From Ceratopteris richardii (taxonomy: Eukaryota; Streptophyta; Polypodiopsida; Polypodiales; Pteridaceae), in assembly GCA_020310875.1 (NCBI GenBank), contig CM035423.1, positions 126,169,664-126,233,663 of the forward strand: a stretch of 64,000 nt of DNA, in the 5' to 3' direction. The notes under the pieces are model-generated. The model saw only the letters and a list, made by a program, of their open reading frames with translations. It searched no databases and was not told the origin of the DNA. Every line of letters starts with the position of its first letter. Position 1 is the stretch's first letter. Below are positions 48,501 to 58,640 of the stretch, piece after piece. The position numbers and the translations under genes were made by a program.

Positions 48501-51500
48501 ACTTGTTGGCCAACAAATTCAAGTTCTTTACAGATCATCAAGCCCTATTATATTTAGTCAACAAACCATGTAACACAGGACGACTGATACGTTGGTTTCT
48601 ATTGCTCATGGAGTACGATTTTGAAGTGGTAGTTAGGAAAGGAAAGACGCATCTTAGAGCCGACCACCTTTCAAGATTAACCTCAGGAGAAGCTCCTCAA
48701 GGAGTAGCGGATGAATTACCAGATGCATACTTGTTTAACCTGGAGATAGCACCAGAATGGGCTAAACCTATAGTCCCCATTCTCACATATGGACCCAAGA
48801 ATCCTAGGATAAAGATCAGAGAAGGAGAGATTACCAAGTCTCAGAGGTACCAAATAATGGCAGGAAGCATATATAAACAGGATAATCAAAAGATTCTTGC
48901 TTGTTGTGTAGATGAATCAGAACATGCGAATTGGTTGCAATTAGCACACATAGGTGCACTAAAGCAACATCATTCAAAACATCGAACATTACAGACTCTG
49001 CATAGATTAGGAGTATATTGGCCTACGATGGAAGCAGATGTCTACAAGTTGTGCAAAGAATGCCAGGTGTGCTGTGAAAGACCACCAGTAGAGCATGCGA
49101 CATTATATCACGTGTCTCTCACACCTGACTGGAGTGAACCTTTAGTGACATACTTGAGGACGACCACATTCCCTCAAGGCATGACTTTAGCTCGACAACG
49201 CAGTCTAGAGCAGGAAGCTCAAGACTATTCACTTATTGGCGATAATCTATACAAAAGAGGACGAGATGGATATCTAAGACAATGTGTTCATGAGAGCGAA
49301 TATCTGAGCATACTAGAGACTGCACACCAAGGTGTTGCAGGAGGTCATTTTGGACCCGATAGGATAGTCAAAGCCATTCTTTTCGCAGGACTATGGTGGC
49401 CCACTCTTCACATGGATGCACATACCTATGTAGAGAGATGTGATGTGTGCCAAAGAACTCAGTTTCCTACTCGCAGAGATGAAATGCCATTGAAACCCAT
49501 GATGAGCGGACGTGCATTTTCTAAGTGGGGTATAGACTTTGTAGGACCCATTAACCCCCCTGCAAAAGGTACACATGCAGAATACATTATTGTTGCCACA
49601 GATTATCTTACGAAATGGGTAGAGGCAAAAGCCACAAGAAAGAATGATGCTCACACGACTGCAAAATTCTTATTTGAAAATGTCTTTACAAGATATGGAT
49701 TGCCTATAGAGTTAGTGAGCGATCGAGGCACTCACTTTCTAAACCAAGTCATTGAATATTTGTTACAGGATTTTATGGTGATTCACAAGAAATCTGCACC
49801 ATATCATCCTCAGGCCAATGGTCAGGCTGAAAGCACTAACAAGATACTTTGTACCGTACTGACGAAACTCGTGAACAATAAACGTTCAGATTGGGACAAA
49901 CAGTTACACCACGCTGTTTGGGCATATCGAGTGGCCTACAAGACCGTACTCAATGCAACTCCCTTTCATATGGTTTTTGGTCAGAATGTTGTGCTTCCTT
50001 TGGACTTCTTGATACCGACCCTTAAGGTTGCACAAGAACATCAGTGGACCGGCCATGAATTATCAGCGAGAATAATGGACTTGGAACGATTAGGAGAAAC
50101 CAGGCTGAAAGCAGCAGCAGGAATATACGCAGCGAAGAAGCGACAGAAAGCATATTTTGATGCACATGTGAAAGATAAAGGCTTAAAAGAAGGAGATTTA
50201 GTTCTAGTGTATACGCTGAAACAGCACGCACGGAAGTTAGAAAAGCGAGGTTATGGACCTATGGTCATTAACAGACTTTCGACTAGTGGAGTAGTACAGT
50301 TAGCCACCTTAGAAGGAGATATAATGCCTAATTACATTAGTGGCTGTAGAGTCAGGTTATATCAAGAACCTCTTACTGAGGATATGCTTAGACGACTCAC
50401 GTTGGCAAAGAAGCGTAAGGAGGAAGAAAATAGAATACGAGCTGAAGCTCAGGCAGAAGCCATAGAACGCATTAAGCGCATGAGGCTAAGAAGACAAGGA
50501 CTAGGGAGAGAACATTATAACCATCTGGAAACATCACCCAGATATCCCATGGCCATGTGTCAAGTAAAGTCAACCACTCATCCTAGCATAGTGGATAGGA
50601 GACCATTCATTACAGTTAGGCTAGAGCACGGCAACCCTTGCCAAGAACTCAGGGCTTTAATTGACTCAGGTGCTGCGACTAGTGCGATTAGATGGTCCCA
50701 CTATAAGGATTCAGGAATAGAAATGCGGCCAATTGAAGCATACCTCATAGGCCTAGGAGGCATGGAAACCCCTTGCATGGGTGAGGTGGACCTTCCTATC
50801 CTCATTAAGGATATGACCATGACAGCGAAGCTACTAGTGTGCCATGATGACGACCTGATAGAACCCCTAATCCTTGGCCAAGATTGGCTATACGATCACT
50901 CAGTGGACCTAAATCTTAGACAAGGCTCCTTACAGATTGGAACCTTAGAACAGAAGCGAGTGATACCGCTTGACTTCCCTAACGGTATTCCGCTTGACGG
51001 TTGTAACCCTAGACCCTATGAAACGCATGCGACGGAAGACCGGAAGATCTTTAACCAGACCAGTCGCGTTACGTCTACACCAACCCACTCGGGCTTGGCT
51101 ATGGACAGTTGTCAATCAGAAGGACGACAGGAGATCTTCCTTGGGACTTCCTGCAAACTAGAAGAGGCAGCTACCCATCCGCTAGGGCAGATGGACACAA
51201 TCAGCGGTCAGGTGGGTTGCATCAGCGGCCAAATGAGCACGACACCCTGCGGTGCTCATCCTTCCAAACTTGTTGCGGACTGGCCTAGATTAAAGTTAAA
51301 GAACGCATCACTTCCTAATGGGCAGGTCACGCAAGTGTTGGATCTCCCTTCTTTTCCAAAGCAGAGCGTCCATCCGACCTCTCAACCTCAACCACGACAC
51401 AGTCAACCACAACGAAGGAACCCAGACCGACGGCAGTATCAGAAGACACAACAAGGAAAGCAGTCTAGGCCACCCAAAGGAAGCGGCACTAGACAAATAT

Positions 51501-51826
51501 GGGTGCCAAAAGGACAAAAAGCACCGAAGAACTCCAACCAAGCAGAGATCGACAAGAAAAAGACAGAACAGAAACAGAATCAGTATCCACAATCCCCTCG
51601 ACCTTCTTCTACAGGTCCGAGCATTCGGCAAATTTGGATCGCCAAGAAATATCTTACCCATAGACCCACGCCCACGCAGATTTGGGTGCCCAAACCATGT
51701 ATCATAGCTCAACCCTTACCATGTAATATATACCCCTCACAAATCTTTCCATCCCTCAATACCACCACACCCGATACTACCTTTGACCCCTCAGCAGAAA
51801 CCCACCACCCACTCAAAGACTCTTAG
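42551..51826 (+). CDS. gag-pro-pol of the giant gypsy (about one break)
   Basis: The first ATG of the frame, at 42551 (MNLRSGKHIG), is taken as the start; the reading frame itself opens slightly earlier without ATG. Parts in order: an N-terminal extension of about 290 residues; gag core about 43570-44060 (MKNYFDGTGDPYDHVAEF, LTWFQPL); three knuckles of CX2CX3HX4C form (about 44216, 44773, 44870); a Lys/Glu-rich coiled segment (about 45100-45200); retropepsin 1 (LDSGAG near 46170, ILGRPF near 46394); RT (about 47390-48150; MPFGLTNAP, YVDD); RNase H (about 48310-48680; HVDASN, TTEREG, TDHQAL); HHCC finger 1 (48946-49073); HHCC finger 2 (49324-49458); integrase core (D near 49535, D near 49722, E near 49828) with a GPY/F-like RGYGPM near 50250; retropepsin 2 (LIDSGAATSAI near 50657, LILGQDWL near 50869); a Pro/Gln-rich tail with three QIW[VI][PA]K motifs. 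The products would form virus-like particles and copy and insert the element. The second protease-like domain and duplicated finger are unusual. Confidence 0.9.
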
Positions 51827-52198
51827 GAAATGGATACCAAAGCGTGTCCAACCGTCTTCCCCTAACCCATTGTCTAACTACCCCCCGACTAACCTTCAAC
51901 CTTGTAATAAATCACTAACCTTTAAACCTTGTAAAAATTCACCCACCATCATCACACATCACTCATAATCTCATCTCACCAAGAAATGTATGCATCATCT
52001 GAAACGTGTAGGTGTCTAGAGACCTGCACTAGTGCTGCACGAAGCATTGCATCCATCACATCACAACACTTGGCTACACGGGTTACGCATCAGTTATGGA
52101 AATGGATTGCGGTCTCACTTTAATGGGATCATAATTAATTTCCATGCTAATGTGTTAATCTTTTGTAGCAGATCTTTCTCACTAGCGCACCAGTCATC
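51827..52198 (+). other. Spacer between pol and ORF3
   Basis: 372 bp without a convincing frame. Contains a T-rich tract ending TTTTGTAG (52161-52168), a candidate 3' splice site ahead of ORF3. Confidence 0.5.
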
Positions 52199-55100
52199 AT
52201 GCAAACTGACGAAGGACCATCAGGAGCAGGCCCCAGTGTAGCGGCAGTGCCCCTCAACGTGTTACGAGCAGAATCCCACCCTACTGCTCCACCGCCAGAA
52301 TTCCAAGGATTTCCAGGGCCCATGCCTATCGACAACCCACCTATGGGCTACACAAAAAAGATACACCGTAACTCTCACTGGTTTCAGGGACTTGGAGGAC
52401 CCTTAGCGGACGCGGATTTCATATTTGAATCTAATTTGACATTTGATGACCGCACTTGGGGAAAATACCAATTTTTCTCCAGAGAGTTCGAAGGCCTACA
52501 GAACACCCAGGATTTAACTCACGTTTGGGCCAGAGCAGGCTTCACGGAGTATTTCAGTGATCCTCTGCCCAAACCTGACTTTTACAGGTGTTATTATTTA
52601 ATCACTACTTTGCTGGCCTCAGAGAATAAGGATATCCCTGGAACTTTTATTTTGCCTTCTTTAGTGGATGATCCACCCTACAAAAGGTTTTACCTCTCAA
52701 AGGATTTAATCAGAGCGGCCATCAAAATTCATGGCACCCACACGCCCACAGATCGAGAAAGATTAATTCCAGATCCTATGAAACGTGGGGATGTCACGAA
52801 GTGGGAGGAGATCTCAGCAATTACACCTGAGCTGTCAAAGCCGCTACGGATATGCATGCAACACTTTGCATTCCCCGCTCAGGACAGATTCACCATGCCA
52901 CATAAAAGAATATGGTTTGGTTTGTACTTGGCATGTACGGGACCTCAGACGGTTGATCTGGCGAGCTGGATCATTGATCAAATGTATTTGGCACAACACA
53001 GATGGGAACGAAAGAAAGTGCTTAATGGATGTTGTGCGCTCACAAGAATTGTTTATATGTGCTTGGCCTATGATTTGCCAATTGAACGCGCATTAACAGG
53101 AGAAGAGCTGAAAGCATTCAAAGGAACGACGAAGAAAGCCAGGAAGCCCAGTAGAACACGGGCAGGTAAGCACATGAGAGGCACTATTCCTTGCCTTCAA
53201 GTGCTAGAGTCACCATCACCACAACCCTCTCCAGAGCGATCTCCGACAGAAGCCGCTCCCACAGTGCAACCTATTCGCATAAGGTTGTCTAGACCAGTGG
53301 TCACGGAGGGCACTACTAGTATCGCTGCACCTCAGGCAGCTGCAACCACAGAACCCACCACCACGACAGCAGAAGCTCCCACCACTATTGGTGCGGACGC
53401 CTTTTCTTTCCCAATACCACACATGGAGGCAGAACCAATAAACACAACATTCGATTTTGAAATGCCTGATGCATTCTCAAATGAATTCCAGTTTTCAGAG
53501 GCACAGATGTTCTCCCAAGAATATGAACGCCCCAGTTACCCTACCACACCGCGGGATCTGCCACAGGGACAAGTTGTGTCGAGCTCTGATGACGAAAGAA
53601 CAGCCACCGACGATGACGAAGGTGATGACGAAGCCAGCCAGGGCACGCATGATTCCCAAGAACAAGGACAGACAGACGGCCAAGGCCAACAAACCGATGC
53701 ACACGGTGACACCAGCACGCACGAAGAGGAGACTTTCGAAGCAGAAGCTTACACGCTGGCAATCAAGAAATTATATCGTACGATGGAGAAAGTCTGGGCA
53801 CGGAAGAAATTAACTGAAGAAGAGAGCCAGGCCCTAATCGAACAAGAACTAGTCTCCGGAGGGTTTGAAGAAGTCTACATCAGAGGGTTCAGAGAACTAG
53901 TCCAATCCATCGGCCCGGTCGAAGCACTGAGGTATTTACAAAGGAAGCCACTCCCCCAATACGACCCTCGCAGAGTTCGACTGCTATCGAAGCCCGGTGA
54001 ATATATTCGAGTTCCGGTAGGTGCTCAATCATCCCACCAGGCACAAGATGCATGCCTACGGCCGGAAAGATCCTTCACCGAAGAAGCCATCCTAGTTGAC
54101 TCCCCGCCACGTACTACCGTTGTACATACTACCACTATCCTTGAAATAACATCCACACCATCTACTCCTCTCTCACCTCATGTTTCACCAACCCATCCTG
54201 TATCCCCAGCACACCCACCTGCTCCTCCAACAGCCACACCAGTCCACGGAAACATAACCCAAATCTTTACCCCGCCCACTCACGCCACCATGCCCGCACC
54301 CACCCCACCTCGTCTACATGTTAACCCCTTCATCCCTTCATCCTTCCCATCTTTTCCCCCACCTTTAAGACCCCCTTTCACCTTTCTAACCCCACTAACC
54401 TTCTCACCAGTTTCACCTCCCCAACCCACCATAACCCCTATATCCCCTTTTCACCAAGCTACTCCAGCCATCCCCCCTGTAAATTACTCTACATTTGTAA
54501 ATCCCGTCTTCACACCTACACAACCACCCACATACACACCGCTTTTCACAGTCACCGCACTTGACACGTCCAATGACATGGACATCTCACCACCCACCGC
54601 ACCAGCACCCACTCCACTCACAGCACCATCATATTTAGGTACGTCACAATTTTCCACAATCACCACTGCATCCACCTTCCCAACCCCATTTCCCATTCCC
54701 GCTGCATCTACTTCCACTGCATCCTCACTTAGCACTCCATTACTATTATCGCCAACCATAGACACTGCACTTCAGCAAATGTTCACATGCATGTCACAAG
54801 TACGAGATGAGTTCGCATCTCTGGGCAACAATTATCAACAGCTGCAGAGGACGACCAATGAATTGCAATCGCAGCTCAATTCATTATCAATCGAGAATGC
54901 CTCGTTAAATACGCGACACCAAGAACTAAGAGAGGCATATCATAAGCTAGAGCTAGAAAGTGAAGAGAAAACAAAAGAAGCCACTGCTGATCTGGACAAC
55001 CTGCTTCGAGCCCAAACAATTAGAAACGCGACGCTGACAAGGAATATGGGCCTACTCAGGAGGCACCTAGCCGCAGCCCAGGAGGAGAACGTGAGACTCC

Positions 55101-56710
55101 AAGCGCAGAATAGAGAAAATTTGGAAGCGGCACTAGACCACCCTGAACAACCATTAAGTCCGAGCAGATTCAAGGCAATCCCATCTGAATCGATGCGGAT
55201 GTTGCTAGATGACCACGTTCGACTGCTAGAGGACTACGATCGAATGAACGAAGAGCATCAGAAGCTAAAAGAAGATCACAAGTTACTACAGCTCAGAGAA
55301 ACGGCACCACAACAACTACCAGTGGCAGCAGAAGTACCAGAACCTGTGGACCCCTCTCCTGAACTCATAGAGGAACTCAACGCACTACGGGCCCAGGTAA
55401 CCACTCTCCAATCACGCATAGATGTATACGAAGCACCACCACGGCCTGATTCCCCACCGGAGATCCCAGCTGACGACGAGAACATAACCATTCCGGTGGA
55501 GGAAACGTTTGAAGAAGCATACGAGCCAATACCCATCCCAGGCGGACAAGTCACGGCCGAAGGCCAGATGACCTATGAACTTCCGACCCCCGCATGGATG
55601 AAGACTGTGGAGGAGATTGGAACAACGCACTCAGCTAGAGTCGGGGCCCAGCTACATGCTATGGCCATGATCGAAGAACGAATTTTGCAATCTCCCTACT
55701 TTGCTCAATTGGCCCCACGCAGGTACATATCCGGGCATGAGCTTCAATACAAACCTTACTTCATGCTAATGGCCGAATACCAGCTGGCCATAGAAAAGCG
55801 AACTGGCAAGAAGCCATCACATGCAACCCAGTTCGAGCCTGAAGACTTGCCACTGGATGCGCAACAAGGCACTATTTATCAACCAGATTGGCGTACACGT
55901 CTTTTACAGGAGTACCCAGAAATGATGAGCACATGGGTGAAAGCGCCCTTACATTTAAAGTATAATCCTTGCTGGGGACCAGTACCACGACGCCGCTCCT
56001 GGACTGCATTCGCTATCAAAGTACAAAACAATAGGCAGTGTCAGGATTGGCTGAATTACCCCTACTTCAAGCCACCCACCGAGTTGCCCACTGTTGGTTA
56101 TATGATGGCCACAATCCGTCACTGGCTCCCTCGCCTGAAGCATATGGATGATATTGCAGCGCACATGACTGTCAAAATTTTTGACATGATGCAAATGATA
56201 TTTAAAGTCTTCCGACGCGTCAAGGCACCGCTTGTAAACACCCCGGGATTTGAGCATGGTAACTTTGATCTAGTATATGACATGAGCACAACGCCATCGC
56301 TCCGGGTGTGTTATGCCTGGCACTGTAGGATAAAATACCTCCCGGCATGCTACAAACAAACCTTTGAAGAGATGTTCACCACCGGGTTTTGGGAATACCA
56401 TTCCGAGGTATTCATCAGCAGGCCCACACATTTATTGCAACTTTTTGCCTGTGAGCGAATGGTTTATTCCACGCATTATCAACTCCCGCCACCCGACGAA
56501 CCGCAACCGATCGACTGGGAGAAGCTCGAGGCTGATCTGGCCCGAGGCATTCGAGTATCTGAGCACACCCTCGCTCACGACCTCCTACAAAACTACATCC
56601 GGCAGACCGCACAACAAGGTTCTGTCGAGGACGACAGAAGCGAGAGGGAGGGGGGTGTTGGAAGCAGTCAGAGGCACAGTCAGAGGCACAGACGACATGG
56701 AAGCATGTAA
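52199..56710 (+). CDS. ORF3, 1,503-aa protein of unknown function in the giant gypsy
   Basis: Intact from ATG 52199 (MQTDEGPSGAG) to a stop inside the 3' LTR. Layout: globular N-domain about residues 50-320, rich in aromatics (NSHWFQGLGG, FYRCYYLITTLLA, MPHKRIWFGLYLACTGPQ, LNGCCALTRIVYMC); Ser/Thr/acidic linker about 330-500; short helical domain about 510-610 (EAYTLAIKKLYRTMEKVW, VYIRGFRELVQSIG); Pro-rich region about 640-850; coiled coil about 860-1010 (QQLQRTTNELQSQLNSLSI); C-domain about 1120-1470 (YISGHELQYKPYFMLMAEYQ, VGYMMATIRHWLPRL); basic tail HSQRHRRHG. No signal peptide or membrane helix is evident, so it does not look like an envelope protein despite the env position. Other Athila/Tat elements carry extra 3' ORFs, usually shorter. 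A splice acceptor-like TTTTGTAG lies at 52161-52168, so expression from a spliced RNA is possible (inference). No known domain is asserted. Confidence 0.85.
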   Translation: MQTDEGPSGAGPSVAAVPLNVLRAESHPTAPPPEFQGFPGPMPIDNPPMGYTKKIHRNSHWFQGLGGPLADADFIFESNLTFDDRTWGKYQFFSREFEGLQNTQDLTHVWARAGFTEYFSDPLPKPDFYRCYYLITTLLASENKDIPGTFILPSLVDDPPYKRFYLSKDLIRAAIKIHGTHTPTDRERLIPDPMKRGDVTKWEEISAITPELSKPLRICMQHFAFPAQDRFTMPHKRIWFGLYLACTGPQTVDLASWIIDQMYLAQHRWERKKVLNGCCALTRIVYMCLAYDLPIERALTGEELKAFKGTTKKARKPSRTRAGKHMRGTIPCLQVLESPSPQPSPERSPTEAAPTVQPIRIRLSRPVVTEGTTSIAAPQAAATTEPTTTTAEAPTTIGADAFSFPIPHMEAEPINTTFDFEMPDAFSNEFQFSEAQMFSQEYERPSYPTTPRDLPQGQVVSSSDDERTATDDDEGDDEASQGTHDSQEQGQTDGQGQQTDAHGDTSTHEEETFEAEAYTLAIKKLYRTMEKVWARKKLTEEESQALIEQELVSGGFEEVYIRGFRELVQSIGPVEALRYLQRKPLPQYDPRRVRLLSKPGEYIRVPVGAQSSHQAQDACLRPERSFTEEAILVDSPPRTTVVHTTTILEITSTPSTPLSPHVSPTHPVSPAHPPAPPTATPVHGNITQIFTPPTHATMPAPTPPRLHVNPFIPSSFPSFPPPLRPPFTFLTPLTFSPVSPPQPTITPISPFHQATPAIPPVNYSTFVNPVFTPTQPPTYTPLFTVTALDTSNDMDISPPTAPAPTPLTAPSYLGTSQFSTITTASTFPTPFPIPAASTSTASSLSTPLLLSPTIDTALQQMFTCMSQVRDEFASLGNNYQQLQRTTNELQSQLNSLSIENASLNTRHQELREAYHKLELESEEKTKEATADLDNLLRAQTIRNATLTRNMGLLRRHLAAAQEENVRLQAQNRENLEAALDHPEQPLSPSRFKAIPSESMRMLLDDHVRLLEDYDRMNEEHQKLKEDHKLLQLRETAPQQLPVAAEVPEPVDPSPELIEELNALRAQVTTLQSRIDVYEAPPRPDSPPEIPADDENITIPVEETFEEAYEPIPIPGGQVTAEGQMTYELPTPAWMKTVEEIGTTHSARVGAQLHAMAMIEERILQSPYFAQLAPRRYISGHELQYKPYFMLMAEYQLAIEKRTGKKPSHATQFEPEDLPLDAQQGTIYQPDWRTRLLQEYPEMMSTWVKAPLHLKYNPCWGPVPRRRSWTAFAIKVQNNRQCQDWLNYPYFKPPTELPTVGYMMATIRHWLPRLKHMDDIAAHMTVKIFDMMQMIFKVFRRVKAPLVNTPGFEHGNFDLVYDMSTTPSLRVCYAWHCRIKYLPACYKQTFEEMFTTGFWEYHSEVFISRPTHLLQLFACERMVYSTHYQLPPPDEPQPIDWEKLEADLARGIRVSEHTLAHDLLQNYIRQTAQQGSVEDDRSEREGGVGSSQRHSQRHRRHGSM
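56636..56655 (+). other. Polypurine tract of the giant gypsy
   Basis: AGAAGCGAGAGGGAGGGGGG immediately before the 3' LTR. It would prime plus-strand DNA synthesis. It lies inside the ORF3 coding sequence. Confidence 0.9.
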
Positions 56711-57316
56711 AGACGGAGCAGGGAGCCAGTCGGATTATTTTTTCAAACAATTATGTTTTTATTACCTCTTCAAACATCCAACAGTGATTTTCATCACTCT
56801 TGTAACATATGTAATATAGACAAAACCTCATTTTGTAATTCATAGCTCCATTTTGTGCAGGCCGAGGAGTCCTCGAGCTTGAGGAGCTTAGGTAGAATGC
56901 TCGTATCAATTTTCGTTATTTTTAGACATCGTTTACCCTTCCAAATAGCCTCTAGGACCTATTTTTTAACTAGGCCGGTCACTAGATGTGAAACCGGTCA
57001 AAACTAGTCTAGAAACTATAAAAAGAGCTAGAGAGCTCATTTTTGAGGTTGGTTCATTTTGGTTAGTGTGAGCTTAGAGCTAGTTTGAGCTTGTAAGAGC
57101 ATTCTTGAGTAATAGAACTAATTTCCCACCTTCCATTGTGTCTTGCTTGTCTCTTCATTGTGTGTGTGTATGTGTGTGTGCATCTTTGTGCTTCTCACCT
57201 TCACTCTCACATCATCTCACGTTCACGATCTTCATATCACTCCTACCTCTCCCACGGATTGACATTAAGGAGGTGAAGCTTCTTAACGTGGTTCTCACCA
57301 TTGTGCTAGAGCAACA
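56656..57316 (+). repeat. 3' LTR of the giant gypsy (661 bp)
   Basis: Bounded TGTTGG...CAACA, the same length as the 5' LTR. It holds the last 18 codons and stop of ORF3, and the same codons are therefore also present in the 5' LTR. Confidence 0.97.
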
Positions 57317-57321
57317 AGATG
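57317..57321. repeat. Target site duplication AGATG (right)
   Basis: Same five bases as 39919-39923. Confidence 0.95.
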
Positions 57322-58640
57322 GCTTAGAGCAATCCTTCATAAAGTGATCACCGCCACATCTATTGCATGGACCTTTATGAGTAGGTGCACTTTTTGTGCA
57401 TTATTCTCTTTGAACAACATATTTTTCTACATAATAAATTCCTACATTAGATTGATCATTCCACTAGGGGTTTTCACTAGTATTACATGATAGTAAGTTT
57501 CTTCATCATCTTGTTTATGTGTAGCATATGTGTCTTCAGGGTACTCATGTCTATCTTTTAGGTACATCTTAATATATATAGGGCTTGTTTCTATATTATA
57601 GGTTCTATCAAGAAAATGGACCTTTTTGTGTTTTTCTTTCGCATACTTGATTGGAACAAGCATTGGAGGTGGAGGTAGTTGTGGATCCAAAATTGGTCAT
57701 GCAAGTTCGTGGTTGACTTGATTATACCTAGGTTGTTCATAATAAGTTTTTCTATAGTATTATTGTTGATCTCCAAGAGGATTTCCATATGCATCTCTAG
57801 AAGGATACATAGTCCTAGGTTGCCAATGTCATCTTTACTACTATTTGTGTTATTGGTATTGATGTTGAGGTGATCTTATGCTCTAGAGGTGTGTACCTTG
57901 GAACTCTATTGCGCATGTAAGTGGAATATTATAGTGTTGACATCTCCTAATTTTTTGTGGTCTCTAGCCACATGGCATGTTATGTTGCTCTTTTGTTTAT
58001 TCCATTTGAAGCTTCTCCACTACCATATCTACAAGGTCTTCCATTGAAGATTTTTTTGAATATGAGGAAGCAAATTATTCACTTCTAGTGTCAAATGGGG
58101 AAATCTTCAATTATGCAGCTAAATTATCCTCTAAGTCCATGCACTCTCTCTTACATTTGTTTAAGGTATCAAACCTAAAAATGTACACAAATGAGAATAA
58201 TTATCCATTATTCAATCCCTTTAGAATAGAGAGATCAACTTCTTCTCTAGTGGAATTTTGCAAGGTAGACATTGGTCTACATATTACTTAAAATTCCTTG
58301 CTACTAGTAGTACATATTAATGGATTTCGTGCTTCAAGCTATAGATCAAAGAGATTGATTCATGCTTAACTCCTTCTTTGGAAAACCTCTGATGAAGTCT
58401 TCCACAAGAGCTTTCAAGTCTTTTGGACATACCTTTTGTGAATGGTTGAAACCATGATAACATGATTCAAATGAGAGTTAATCCAAATGCCTCATATTGA
58501 GTGTAAAAGTGAGTGACTTGTTCAGCTATCAATACTTGCTTGAACTCAGCTACGTCATCATAAGGATCAATAGACCCATCATAACAATTCTTCATGCACT
58601 TGGCCACTTGGGATGGTTGAAGGTGACATCCTACACCTTT
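57322..58640 (-). mobile_element. Old Tat-like gypsy gag relic, minus strand (part right of the young insertion)
   Basis: On the minus strand: PSQVAKCMKNCYDG and DPYDDVAEFKQVL (about 58620-58545) parallel the young element's PTQLVKSMKNYFDG and DPYDHVAEFKQVL. YTQYEAFGLTL follows, then SSMEDLVDMVVEKLQ near 58040, LPPPPMLVPIKYA near 57660, and the knuckle CNRCGGDHFMKDC near 57365-57325, cut by the insertion. This is a relative of the same lineage, much older, with very many breaks. Confidence 0.85.

Larger units (their letters stand above)
39924..57316 (+). mobile_element. Young giant Ty3/gypsy element (Tat/Athila-like), 17,393 bp
   Basis: Complete structure: 661-bp LTRs (39924-40584, 56656-57316), 5-bp TSD AGATG, tRNA-Asp primer site, a long leader with a palindromic repeat array, gag-pro-pol (42551-51826), an extra ORF3 (52199-56710) and a polypurine tract. 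The LTRs differ at about six of 661 sites (~0.9%). At a commonly used plant rate of 1.3e-8 per site per year that is about 0.35 My, or a few My at slower rates. It looks nearly whole, with about one break in pol. The tRNA-Asp primer site and extra 3' ORF recall Athila, while the gag core (FDGTGDPYDHVAEFK) and size recall Tat/Ogre. No chromodomain is seen. It inserted in the antisense strand of an older relative's gag. Confidence 0.95.

Noticed and set aside
53495-55554. Minus-strand open frames opposite ORF3 (Ser/Gly/Val-rich)
   Set aside because: They are shadows of the Pro/Thr-rich and coiled-coil coding sequence of ORF3 with no independent motif.
52199-56710. ORF3 as a retroviral envelope gene
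   Set aside because: It is in the env position, but no signal peptide, transmembrane helix or furin-type site is visible, and the coiled coil lies mid-protein. It is kept as unknown function.
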